Shown here one piece after another: positions 7,499 through 20,458 of a stretch of 64,000 nt of DNA. Both the position numbers and the translations under genes were made by a program. The notes under the pieces were generated by a model, which saw only the letters and a program-made list of their open reading frames with translations, had not been told where the DNA came from and did no database searches. The stretch comes from Roseateles sp. DAIF2 (GTDB lineage: Bacteria > Pseudomonadota > Gammaproteobacteria > Burkholderiales > Burkholderiaceae_C). Every line of letters begins with the position of its first letter. The stretch's first letter is position 1. Location of the stretch: the NCBI RefSeq assembly GCF_015624425.1, contig NZ_CP049919.1, positions 806,001 to 870,000 on the forward strand, written 5' to 3'.

Positions 7499-10141
7499 TC
7501 AGAACTTGACGCTCAGGCCCAGCTTGTAGGTGGTCTCGCCCTTGAAGCCCCAGGCCGGGAAGCCGGCCTTCAGCGGATCCTTGACGTTCGGGTTGTTGGC
7601 AGCGGCTGCACCGTACTGGACGTCATCTTCCTTGGTCAGATTGATGGCCTCGAAGGACAGCTTCAGGTTCTTGGTGATGTTCCAGCCCAGGCTGGCGTCG
7701 AGCGTGCCGTACGCATCATGCATGCGGTTGCCGTACCAGAAGGCGCCTTCGCGGATCATGTACTTGGAGCGCCAGTTGTAGGCCAGGCGACCGAAGTAGC
7801 TCTCGTTCTCGTAGTAGCCGACCAGGTTGACGTTGTGCTTCGAAGCCTGGGTGAAGACATTCAACAGGTCCAGATAGCTGCTGCCCGGGGCCTTGCCTTC
7901 GGTGAAGGTGTAGTTGCCGCTGACACCGAAACCGTTGTTGAAGCCGTGGTTGATCTGCAGCTCGATACCGCGGATGGTGGCGCCACCGGCGTTCTCGAAG
8001 CGTTGTACCGTCCAGTTGTCCTTCAGGGTCAGCGGATCGACCAGGCCCATCTGTTGGTTTTGCTGGACCCGCGCCACGACGAAGTTCGAAATGTCCTTCA
8101 GGAAGTAGGCGGCGGACACCATATTGCCCTTGCCGTAGTAGAACTCCAGGCCGAGATCGGCTTGGCTGGACTTCATTGGCTTGAGGCCGACATCACCGAA
8201 CGTCCAGGTTTCGTTGTCTTTCCGGTCGTCGTTGAAGCCGGACAAGGTCACCGGGAACATGTTGGCGAAGTTCGGGCGGGTGATGGCTTGCGACGCCGAG
8301 GCGCGCAGCACCAGATCCTTGCGCAGGTCGAAGGCGATGTTCAGGCTGGGCAGCACATCGTTGTAGGTCTTGTCGACGGTGGCCTTCGTCTTGGCGAAGC
8401 CTGTATTGGTGTCCCAGCCGTCCCTAGGCGACGTGTTGGTCTTGTCGATCGCGTAGCCGGTGCCCTTGACCTTGGTCGAGATGTAGCGCAGGCCGAAGTT
8501 GCCGCGCACGCCCTGAGTGTCGAACTCGAACATGCCGTAGACCGCGCGGTTCTTCTCGTTCAGCTCGCCGTAGCCCGAGCGATCCTCAGTCCAGCTGGCG
8601 ATGCTCTTGTGAGTGTTGTCCAGCATGGCGTTGACGTTGGCGCGCGGGATCGACCAGCCTCCAACGTCCACCGAACCGTCGAACAGCGAGCCGGTGGGCG
8701 CCGCGGTCATCGTGCTGTTCCAGATCGGGCGGAAGCTGCGCTTCTCAAAAGTGTGATCTGCCAGGCGAACGCCGGTCTTGAAGGCGCTGATGACGCCCCA
8801 ATCCAAGTCGAAGGTGGCGTCGAGCTGGCCGAACTTTTCCTTGTCCTTGTTCGGGCCTGCCGAGGTGGCCCAGGGTTGCGGCGCCAACTGCGACGGCAGG
8901 GCGCCCAAGCCCCACGACTGGTCGGTGCTGGGGTTGATCTGGATCTGTTTGCCGGTGGCGTCGATCGTGCCTTTCCACTCTGGGCGCTTGAAGGTGCCGT
9001 TCCAGGAATTGTCCTGGTAGTTGGCGGTGGCCGAGGTGCCGCCCGAGGCCTTGGTGGTGCCGATCACAAGGTCGAACTTGGCGTTGCCGAGCTTGTAATG
9101 AGCATCGGCGACGACGCTGTCCGAGTCCATGCTGGCGCCACGGGCCCATACCTGGAAGAACTTGTTGGTCGGGCCGGAGGTAGCGGAGCTTGTGCTGTGC
9201 AGGCAGATGCCGTTGGGGTTGGCCCCCGACGTCACGGCCGCATTGCGCTTGTCGCAGTTCGGGTCGTGCATCAGGTAGTCGCTGGAGTTGGAGCTGTTGG
9301 CGTCCAGCTTCATCTTCAGCACGTTCAGGCCCAGTTCCAGGCCTTCGACCGGGCGCGCTTGCAGCGCGACGTTGAAGGCGGTGCGCTTGCGCTCCTGGAT
9401 AAAGGCGGTGGGGGCCACATCGCCGTTCCAGCGACTGTCGGCCTCGACGCCGCGGCGGATGTAGTCGCCCTTGGAGATACCGGCGGCGACGAGCACGCCG
9501 AAGCTGCGGCCCTCATTGCGCCAGCTGTACAGGCCGGACAGGTCCTTCTCCGGATCGCTGATGGTGCCATCGCCGTAGCGCACGGTGCCGAAAACCGTGT
9601 TGGCCTTCAGGTCCAGCGGCTTGCGGGTCTTGACGATCACCGTGCCGCCGATGCCGCCTTCGGTCAGATTGGCCTGCGAGGACTTGTAGACCTCCATGCC
9701 ACCGATCATCTCGGCGGGCAGCAGCGAGTAGTTGAACGAACGGTCGATGTCGTTCTGGTCATACCAGCCGGTAGACGCGACGGTCTGGCCGTTCAGCGTG
9801 GTGTAGGTCATCTGCGGGTCGGTACCGCGGATCGACACGGCAGCACCTTGACCGAAGGCTCGACCCACAGAAATGCCGGGGATGCGACCCAGCGCCTGGC
9901 CGACGTCCGCGTCCGGCAGCTTGCCCACGTCCTCAGCGGACACGGCATCCACTACGGCGGTGGCATTCCTCTTGATGTTGGCGGCGGTTTCCAGCGACGC
10001 GCGGATACCGGTGATCACCACCTGGTCGAGCTGTGCCGCTTCGGGCTTCTTCTGTTCGGCCTGCTGCGCCTGGATGCTGCCGGCCGCTGCCAGCAGCGTG
10101 ATTGTCACGGCTGCCGCAATGGGGGTCTGTCTGACCTTCAT
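7499..10141 (-). CDS. TonB-dependent receptor, Caulobacter type
   Basis: An 880-residue outer-membrane receptor. It starts with a signal peptide (MKVRQTPIAAAV to about residue 25, cut near IQAQQ), then a TonB-box-like LDQVVITGIRASLETA. A plug domain follows with DVGKLPDADVGQALGRIPG, VSIRGTDPQ and GGIGGTVIVKTRKP. A long beta-barrel ends in a C-terminal Phe (YKLGLSVKF). AGGAG lies eight bases before the ATG. The KLPD/RIPGISVGR/TRKPLD pattern matches the Caulobacter-type receptors (TIGR01782 class), often linked to carbohydrate or other non-siderophore uptake. The substrate is unknown; no transport or catabolic genes are adjacent except the DUF6445 gene. Confidence 0.93.
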   Translation of the reverse strand: MKVRQTPIAAAVTITLLAAAGSIQAQQAEQKKPEAAQLDQVVITGIRASLETAANIKRNATAVVDAVSAEDVGKLPDADVGQALGRIPGISVGRAFGQGAAVSIRGTDPQMTYTTLNGQTVASTGWYDQNDIDRSFNYSLLPAEMIGGMEVYKSSQANLTEGGIGGTVIVKTRKPLDLKANTVFGTVRYGDGTISDPEKDLSGLYSWRNEGRSFGVLVAAGISKGDYIRRGVEADSRWNGDVAPTAFIQERKRTAFNVALQARPVEGLELGLNVLKMKLDANSSNSSDYLMHDPNCDKRNAAVTSGANPNGICLHSTSSATSGPTNKFFQVWARGASMDSDSVVADAHYKLGNAKFDLVIGTTKASGGTSATANYQDNSWNGTFKRPEWKGTIDATGKQIQINPSTDQSWGLGALPSQLAPQPWATSAGPNKDKEKFGQLDATFDLDWGVISAFKTGVRLADHTFEKRSFRPIWNSTMTAAPTGSLFDGSVDVGGWSIPRANVNAMLDNTHKSIASWTEDRSGYGELNEKNRAVYGMFEFDTQGVRGNFGLRYISTKVKGTGYAIDKTNTSPRDGWDTNTGFAKTKATVDKTYNDVLPSLNIAFDLRKDLVLRASASQAITRPNFANMFPVTLSGFNDDRKDNETWTFGDVGLKPMKSSQADLGLEFYYGKGNMVSAAYFLKDISNFVVARVQQNQQMGLVDPLTLKDNWTVQRFENAGGATIRGIELQINHGFNNGFGVSGNYTFTEGKAPGSSYLDLLNVFTQASKHNVNLVGYYENESYFGRLAYNWRSKYMIREGAFWYGNRMHDAYGTLDASLGWNITKNLKLSFEAINLTKEDDVQYGAAAANNPNVKDPLKAGFPAWGFKGETTYKLGLSVKF

Positions 10142-10547
10142 ATAACTGCTCCTCGATGTGGCCTGGATTCGTGATGGCCTGTTGCGACGCGGAACCTCAG
10201 CTCATACCGAACAGCGAACTGGCATGCGCCTGGTGCCTCTACTGGATCTGCAAATACAACCAATGCAAGGCCACTATACGTTGTGGTAGTGCCACTTTGC
10301 TACCAGTTGTGATACGCGTTTTCCCTGTTAACTGACGTGAAAACCACGCTCGTTGCCCCTGACTTGCAGGATCCTGGTTATGGACTGGTATTCAAAACTG
10401 GTCTGCACGCAGGTGTTGAATGCGGTCGAGCCGGGAGGGAAGGGTGGGCGCATGCGTTACACTCCCGCGCTTGCCTGCAATGACGGCTGCCAATCGCGTC
10501 TAGTGGGGCTTCCCCAAGCCGCTCGATAGCAAAGTTTGAAAAAAGCT
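10142..10547. promoter_or_regulatory. Non-coding region upstream of the receptor and the tRNA cluster
   Basis: No convincing ORF is seen in the 448 bases between the receptor and tRNA-Tyr. TGGTAG (10284-10289) and CTACCA (10300-10305) form a 6-bp inverted repeat with a 10-base spacer, and a minus-strand TATAGT (10278-10273) lies next to it. This could be a receptor promoter with an operator over its -35 region. No good -35 match was found. A and T runs are more frequent than in the neighbouring genes. Confidence 0.35.
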
Positions 10548-10575
10548 TTGCGCCGCAATTTGGTTATGCTATAGT
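10548..10575 (+). promoter_or_regulatory. Probable promoter of the tRNA-tuf operon
   Basis: TTGCGC at 10548-10553, a 16-base spacer and TATAGT at 10570-10575. The tRNA-Tyr gene starts 15 bases after the -10 box and the discriminator region is GC-rich, as for stable-RNA promoters. Confidence 0.55.
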
Positions 10576-10589
10576 CGTAGGCTCGCTTC

Positions 10590-10675
10590 GGAGGGGTGGC
10601 CGAGTGGTTAAAGGCAGCAGACTGTAAATCTGCCCGCTTACGCGTACGCTGGTTCGAATCCAGCCTCCTCCACCA
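10590..10675 (+). tRNA. tRNA-Tyr (GTA)
   Basis: An 86-base gene with CCA encoded at 10673-10675. The acceptor pairs GGAGGGG with CTCCTCC (one G-T wobble). The anticodon GTA is at 10624-10626, followed by the long variable arm expected of bacterial tRNA-Tyr and GGTTCGAATCC in the T arm. First gene of the tRNA-tuf unit. Confidence 0.97.
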
Positions 10676-10744
10676 AGGCGAACGATTGAATGAGTCGGCA
10701 GATCGAGCGATCGGTCTGCCAATTCAGGAGGTCAATGCTCCCGG

Positions 10745-10818
10745 GCGGGAGTAGTTCAATGGTAGAACCTTAGCCTTCCAAGCTAATGACACGGGTTCGA
10801 TTCCCGTTTCCCGCTCCA
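10745..10818 (+). tRNA. tRNA-Gly (TCC)
   Basis: A 74-base gene with CCA encoded. The acceptor pairs GCGGGAG with TTCCCGC, the anticodon loop CTTCCAA gives TCC at 10777-10779, and the T loop is GGTTCGATTCC. Discriminator U is usual for glycine tRNA. Confidence 0.97.
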
Positions 10819-10898
10819 GCGATGGGTGTCATTGACGTTGGTTGTGCTGGTGTCGACACCGGTTTGTTGATTGATCAGGTCTGCAAACCCGTGCCGAT

Positions 10899-10973
<75 letters not shown>

Positions 10974-11015
10974 CCAATTCCCTTCTTCTGATCTGTTCGC
11001 CTCCAGGAGCGCAAG

Positions 11016-12206
<1,191 letters not shown>

Positions 12207-12222
12207 GTTTTAAGAAGGCCAC

Positions 12223-12298
12223 AGGGGCATAGCTCAATTGGCAGAGCGTCGGTCTCCAAAACCGAAGGTTGGGGGTTCGAGACCCTCTGCCCCTGCCA
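12223..12298 (+). tRNA. tRNA-Trp (CCA)
   Basis: A 76-base gene with CCA encoded at 12296-12298. The acceptor pairs AGGGGCA with TGCCCCT. The anticodon loop CTCCAAA gives CCA at 12256-12258. It sits 16 bases after the tuf stop and before secE, the usual proteobacterial position. Confidence 0.97.
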
Positions 12299-12344
12299 GC
12301 GAAAATCATCAGCGATAATCGCTGGTTCCAGTGGCCAAGCAAGC

Positions 12345-12378
12345 AGCCCGCGGGAGTCGATCCCGGCGGGCTTTGCTG
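12345..12378 (+). terminator. Possible terminator after tRNA-Trp
   Basis: AGCCCGC...GCGGGCT, extended by an inner GGGA/TCCC pairing with one bulge, is followed by TTTGCTGCTG. The T-run is short, so it may be leaky and let transcription enter secE. Confidence 0.4.
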
Positions 12379-12430
12379 CTGATGGGTCTTTCGTGTGAAG
12401 GGCCGCTCGGCAGATTCAAGAGAAGCATCA

Positions 12431-12814
12431 ATGTCCAATCCTCAAGTCGAAACGGTCACGACCGGCGCTGACAAGGTCAAGCTGGCCGGCGCGGTCATCC
12501 TGCTGGTCGGCGCCTTGGTGGCCTATTACGCGCTGGCCAAGCAGGGCGCGCTCGCCCAGTGGGCGGCGCTGCTGCTGCTGCTGGCTGCGTCCGTTGCGGC
12601 CTTCTTTACCTCGGAATCCGGCAAGTCGCTGATCGCCTACGGTCAGGACTCGATCAAGGAAGTCCGCAAGGTGGTCTGGCCGACGCACAAGGAGGCGCGC
12701 CAGATGACGCTGTATGTGTTCGCCTTCGTCGTGGTGATGGCCCTGTTCCTGTGGCTGACCGACAAGACGCTGGAATGGGTGTTGTACGACCTGGTCCTGG
12801 GCTGGAAGCGCTGA
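12431..12814 (+). CDS. secE: Preprotein translocase subunit SecE
   Basis: A 127-residue inner-membrane protein that stabilises SecY. The start MSNPQVETV was preferred over an in-frame ATG 36 bases upstream because it gives the normal N-terminus and follows an AGAGAAG element. Three membrane segments are visible (about 17-34, 38-56 and 91-110), as in E. coli SecE. The conserved amphipathic stretch [17 protein letters not shown] precedes the last helix. It is followed ten bases later by nusG, the conserved secE-nusG pair. Confidence 0.95.
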   Translation: MSNPQVETVTTGADKVKLAGAVILLVGALVAYYALAKQGALAQWAALLLLLAASVAAFFTSESGKSLIAYGQDSIKEVRKVVWPTHKEARQMTLYVFAFVVVMALFLWLTDKTLEWVLYDLVLGWKR

Positions 12815-12824
12815 AGAGGAAGAC

Positions 12825-13403
12825 ATGAGCGAAGAACAGAACGTCGTCGAGAGCGCCGCCCCGGCCGGCCTGCCCAAGCGCTGGTACGTGGTCCACGCCT
12901 ATTCGGGCATGGAGAAGGCCGTCGAGCGCAATCTGCGCGAGCGCATCGATCGCGCCGGCATGCAGGACAAGTTTGGTCGCATCCTGGTGCCGACCGAAGA
13001 GGTCGTCGAGCTGAAGAACGGCAAGAAGGCCGTTACCGAACGCCGTTTCTTCCCCGGCTATGTGCTGGTCGAGATGGTGATGGACGACGACAGCTGGCAT
13101 CTGGTCAAGCACACCTCCAAGGTGACCGGTTTCGTCGGCGGCGCGAAGAATCGCCCGGCCCCGATCTCGGAAGCCGAGGTGATGAAGATCGTCAACCAGA
13201 TGCAAGAAGGCATCGAGAAGCCCCGGCCCAAGGTCGAGTGGACGGTGGGCGAGATCGTGCGCGTCAAGGAAGGTCCGTTCACCGACTTCAACGGTGCGAT
13301 CGAGGAAGTCAACTACGACAAGTCCAAGGTGCGCGTCTCGGTCACGATCTTCGGCCGCGCCACGCCGGTCGAGCTGGACTTCGGTCAGGTTGAGAAGGTC
13401 TAA
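12825..13403 (+). CDS. nusG: Transcription termination/antitermination protein NusG
   Basis: A 192-residue elongation factor that binds RNA polymerase, Rho and S10. The NGN domain starts at [20 protein letters not shown], and [12 protein letters not shown] and [15 protein letters not shown] follow. The C-terminal KOW domain has [11 protein letters not shown]. The usual extra acidic N-terminal residues ([11 protein letters not shown]) are present. Its last codons and stop lie inside a 13-bp perfect inverted repeat, an unusual arrangement treated separately. Confidence 0.97.
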   Translation: MSEEQNVVESAAPAGLPKRWYVVHAYSGMEKAVERNLRERIDRAGMQDKFGRILVPTEEVVELKNGKKAVTERRFFPGYVLVEMVMDDDSWHLVKHTSKVTGFVGGAKNRPAPISEAEVMKIVNQMQEGIEKPRPKVEWTVGEIVRVKEGPFTDFNGAIEEVNYDKSKVRVSVTIFGRATPVELDFGQVEKV

Positions 13404-13424
13404 AGACGTCAGTCTTTAGACCTT
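13395..13424 (+). promoter_or_regulatory. Perfect 13-bp inverted repeat across the nusG stop
   Basis: AAGGTCTAAAGAC, loop GTCA, then GTCTTTAGACCTT; the TAA stop of nusG is inside the left arm. CCGG follows, so there is no terminal T-run. A second hairpin, GAGGTC-GCGA-GACCTC (13432-13447), and a third, GGCAGCT/AGCTGCC (13470-13490), lie further down in the leader of rplK. The region may hold the L1-responsive leader of the L11 operon or an RNA-processing site. Confidence 0.5.
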
Positions 13425-13610
13425 CCGGCGAGAGGTCGCGAGACCTCGAAGCCAAAAGGTTTCGGGTCTGGCAGCTGCCCCAAAGCTGCCCGTAGTCAGT
13501 CCGCAACGAGAGGCGGACAAGAGGAGCGAAGGTAAAGGCCCAGGTCCCAGTCCTTCGCGCTAGCACTCAGGCGCAGCGGCGAGGCCGCCGCGGCGCTTCT
13601 AGGAGAAAAC

Positions 13611-14042
13611 ATGGCCAAGAAGATTGTCGGCTTCATCAAGCTGCAAATCCCGGCCGGCAAGGCAAATCCTTCGCCGCCGGTCGGTCCCGCGCTGGGTCAG
13701 CGCGGCCTGAACATCATGGAATTCTGCAAGGCGTTCAACGCCCAGACGCAGGGCTATGAGCCGGGCATGAAGCTGCCGGTGGTGATCACCGCCTTCGCGG
13801 ACAAGAGCTTCACCTTCATCATCAAGTCGCCCCCGGCGACCGTGCTGCTGAAGAAGGCTGCCAAGATCGAAAAGGGCTCGCAGCGCCCGCATCTGGACAA
13901 GGTTGGCAAGTTGACCCGCGCCCAGCTGGAAGAGATCGTCAAGACCAAGCAGAAGGACCTGACCGCTGCTGATCTGGACGCTGGCGTTCGCACGATCGCC
14001 GGTTCCGCCCGCTCGATGGGCATCATCGTGGAAGGCGTCTGA
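13611..14042 (+). CDS. rplK: 50S ribosomal protein L11
   Basis: A 143-residue protein of the GTPase-associated centre that binds 23S rRNA and is the target of thiopeptide antibiotics. The Pro-rich N-terminal domain is clear ([22 protein letters not shown]), and the RNA-binding C-terminal domain ends [14 protein letters not shown] lies five bases before the ATG. A 207-base structured leader separates it from nusG, and rplA follows after two bases, so the two are translationally close. Confidence 0.98.
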   Translation: MAKKIVGFIKLQIPAGKANPSPPVGPALGQRGLNIMEFCKAFNAQTQGYEPGMKLPVVITAFADKSFTFIIKSPPATVLLKKAAKIEKGSQRPHLDKVGKLTRAQLEEIVKTKQKDLTAADLDAGVRTIAGSARSMGIIVEGV

Positions 14043-14044
14043 TC

Positions 14045-14752
14045 ATGGCAAAGCTGACGAAGAAGCAAAAGGCTCTGGCTGGCAAGGTCGAGACGACCAA
14101 GCTGTACGGCCTGGGTGAAGCCCTGGAACTGGTGAAGGGTCTGGCCACCGCCAAGTTCGACGAGTCGATCGACGTTGCCGTGCAACTGGGCATCGATGCC
14201 AAGAAGTCTGACCAGGTCGTTCGTGGCGCCGTCGTGCTGCCCAACGGCACCGGCAAGACCAAGCGCGTCGCCGTGTTCGCCCAAGGCGCCAAGGCCGAGG
14301 AAGCCAAGGCTGCCGGCGCCGACGTGGTCGGCATGGAAGACCTGGCCGAGCGCGTCAAGGCCGGCGACATGCCCTTCGACGTGGTGATCGCCTCGCCCGA
14401 CACGATGCGCATCGTCGGTACCCTGGGTCAGATCCTGGGCCCGCGCGGCCTGATGCCGAACCCGAAGGTCGGCACCGTGACCCCGGACGTCGCCACCGCC
14501 GTCAAGAACGCCAAGGCTGGCCAGGTCCAGTTCCGCGTTGACAAGGCCGGCATCATCCACGGCACCATCGGCCGTCGCTCGTTCGACACCGACAAGCTGG
14601 AAGGCAACCTGCGCGCGCTGATCGAGGCCCTGAACAAGGCCAAGCCGGCATCGAGCAAGGGTGTCTACCTGCGCAAGGTCGCCGTGTCTTCCACCATGGG
14701 CGTCGGCGCCCGCGTGGAAATCGCCTCGATCAACGCCTCGGCCGCGGCCTAA
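14045..14752 (+). CDS. rplA: 50S ribosomal protein L1
   Basis: A 235-residue protein of the L1 stalk that helps release deacylated tRNA. Domain signatures include the start [28 protein letters not shown], the inserted domain around [15 protein letters not shown], and [15 protein letters not shown]. In many bacteria L1 represses its own rplK-rplA mRNA through a leader that mimics its rRNA site. The hairpin-rich leader upstream of rplK is compatible with that. Confidence 0.98.
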   Translation: MAKLTKKQKALAGKVETTKLYGLGEALELVKGLATAKFDESIDVAVQLGIDAKKSDQVVRGAVVLPNGTGKTKRVAVFAQGAKAEEAKAAGADVVGMEDLAERVKAGDMPFDVVIASPDTMRIVGTLGQILGPRGLMPNPKVGTVTPDVATAVKNAKAGQVQFRVDKAGIIHGTIGRRSFDTDKLEGNLRALIEALNKAKPASSKGVYLRKVAVSSTMGVGARVEIASINASAAA

Positions 14753-15032
14753 GGCATTTCAGATGAGGCGTGACGCGAGTCTGGCGTCGCGCTGATGAAT
14801 TGGTGGGCTGAGCCGGGCAACCGGCTCAGGTCATCCAAGACCGCTGGCGAAAAGCCTCCGCAGTACGGGGAGGCGACGCTTAATCGAAGGCTCCGGCTTT
14901 CGGCCAGCGCAGATGGCGGTCCCGCTGAAAGGATGGGTGCCCCGGGCGACCGGGGTGGTTTCCTGACAGAGGTCTCGCTGAAATCCGGTGCCCGAAGCCG
15001 CAAGGCCGAGGGCGTAATGTGAGGAGTAGACC
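14753..15032 (+). promoter_or_regulatory. Probable L10 leader region upstream of rplJ-rplL
   Basis: A 280-base gap with no ORF. It holds CTGAGCCGG-GCAA-CCGGCTCAG (14808-14829) and CCCCGG-GCGA-CCGGGG (14940-14955), then purine-rich sequence and GAGGAG before the rplJ start. Leaders of this position bind L10-(L12)4 and repress rplJL. I infer that role from position and structure; the L10 consensus was not verified. Confidence 0.5.
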
Positions 15033-15566
15033 TTGAGTCTCAATCGCAACGAGAAAGCAGCCGTCGTGTCGGACGTGGCAGCGCAAGCTGCCAAGGCCCA
15101 GACGCTGGCGCTGGCCGAGTACCGTGGCCTCACCGTGGAAGCCTTGAACAAGCTGCGCGTCGACGCACGTTCCAAGGGTGTCTATCTTCACGTGCTGAAG
15201 AACACCCTGGCCCGTCGCGCCGTCGCCGGCACCTCGTTCGAGGTGGCCTCGGAGAGCATGGTCGGCCCGCTGATCTACGGCTTTTCGGAAGACGCAGTCG
15301 CTGCGGCCAAAGTCATTGCTGACTTTGCCAAGGGTAACGACAAGCTCGTCATCAAGGGTGGTGCCTACGGCGGCAAAGCTCTGGACGTCAACGGCGTGAA
15401 GGCGCTGGCGGCTGTTCCGAGCAAGGAAGTGCTGCTGTCGCAAATCGCCGGCCTGCTCAAGTCGCCGGTGCAGCGCACCGCGGCCGTGCTGGCAGCCCTG
15501 GCTGCAAAACGTGGCGAAGGTGCCGCTTCTCCGGAAGCCGCTGCCGAAGCCCCGGCTGCTGCCTGA
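15033..15566 (+). CDS. rplJ: 50S ribosomal protein L10
   Basis: A 177-residue protein that anchors L7/L12 dimers to the ribosomal stalk. It starts at TTG, giving [15 protein letters not shown], the usual beta-proteobacterial N-terminus, with GAGGAG at a suitable distance. The rRNA-binding part ([23 protein letters not shown]) is followed by the C-terminal L12-binding helix and an Ala/Glu/Pro-rich tail. The rare TTG start and the structured leader fit autogenous control of rplJ-rplL. Confidence 0.96.
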   Translation: MSLNRNEKAAVVSDVAAQAAKAQTLALAEYRGLTVEALNKLRVDARSKGVYLHVLKNTLARRAVAGTSFEVASESMVGPLIYGFSEDAVAAAKVIADFAKGNDKLVIKGGAYGGKALDVNGVKALAAVPSKEVLLSQIAGLLKSPVQRTAAVLAALAAKRGEGAASPEAAAEAPAAA

Positions 15567-15614
15567 TCGACGCGTTCAACGCGCAAGCAATCAATCTGTA
15601 TTTAGGAAACTATC

Positions 15615-15995
15615 ATGGCATTCGATAAAGACGCATTCCTGGCCGCTCTGGACAGCATGACCGTTCTGGAACTGAACGATCTGGTCAAGGCAATTGAAGA
15701 GAAGTTCGGCGTGTCCGCCGCTTCGATGGCTGCTCCGGCCGCCGGTGGCGCTGCTGGCGGCGCTGCTGCCGCTGCTGAAGAGAAGACCGAATTCACGGTC
15801 GTCCTGACCGAAGCCGGTTCGAACAAGGTCGGCGTCATCAAGGCCGTCCGCGAAATCACCGGCCTGGGCCTGAAGGAAGCCAAGGACCTGGTCGACGGCG
15901 CTCCGAAGCCCGTCAAGGAAGGTGTTGCCAAGGCCGATGCCGAAGCCGCCAAGAAGAAGCTGGAAGAAGCCGGCGCCAAGGTCGAACTCAAGTAA
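15615..15995 (+). CDS. rplL: 50S ribosomal protein L7/L12
   Basis: A 126-residue stalk protein present in several copies per ribosome, which recruits translational GTPases. It has the N-terminal dimerisation domain ([15 protein letters not shown]), an Ala/Gly-rich hinge at about residues 37-55, and the globular C-terminal domain with [16 protein letters not shown] and [14 protein letters not shown]. It follows rplJ by 48 bases with AGGAAACTATC as ribosome-binding site. Confidence 0.98.
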   Translation: MAFDKDAFLAALDSMTVLELNDLVKAIEEKFGVSAASMAAPAAGGAAGGAAAAAEEKTEFTVVLTEAGSNKVGVIKAVREITGLGLKEAKDLVDGAPKPVKEGVAKADAEAAKKKLEEAGAKVELK

Positions 15996-16317
15996 TTCGA
16001 CTTCGGGGAGCTCGGGTTTCGTGCCCGGCTCCACTGCGAGAGGGGTGGCCTGCGAGGGCCTCCCCTTTCGTCGTCTAGGGTAAGTCCCCTTGAGGGCAGT
16101 TGAAAGAGCCGGCATCGCGGTATGATGCGCGGTTCTTTCAAGTGTTCTCTGATCCGACTGCAGAGAGCCGGTTTGGTCGGGCCTTGGTGCAATGCCAGGG
16201 TTGTCCGCCAGCGGTTGGTAGTGGCCAACCACCAAGCTTCGGGCGCAATGTCCGAATAGCCAGTCGCCGACGAAGCCCGTTCCACGGCCAGGGATGGGCT
16301 CTCGACACGGAGTGTTT
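15996..16317 (+). promoter_or_regulatory. rplL-rpoB intergenic region with attenuator-like hairpin
   Basis: These 322 bases hold no convincing gene. AGGGGTGGCC (16041-16050), loop TGCGAG, and GGCCTCCCCT (16057-16066) form a stem with one mismatch, followed by TTCGTC. The T-run is poor, so partial termination is more likely than full. TATGAT (16121-16126), 15 bases after TTGAAA, is a weak promoter candidate. In E. coli the same gap holds an attenuator that sets the ratio of ribosomal protein to polymerase. Confidence 0.45.
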
Positions 16318-20439
<4,122 letters not shown>

Positions 20440-20458
20440 TTAGGAACAGGAGAGACAC

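Noticed and set aside
7409..10174. A 921-residue plus-strand open frame over the TonB receptor
   Set aside because: It is the antisense of a receptor with signal peptide, plug and barrel, and it contains the receptor terminator near its start.
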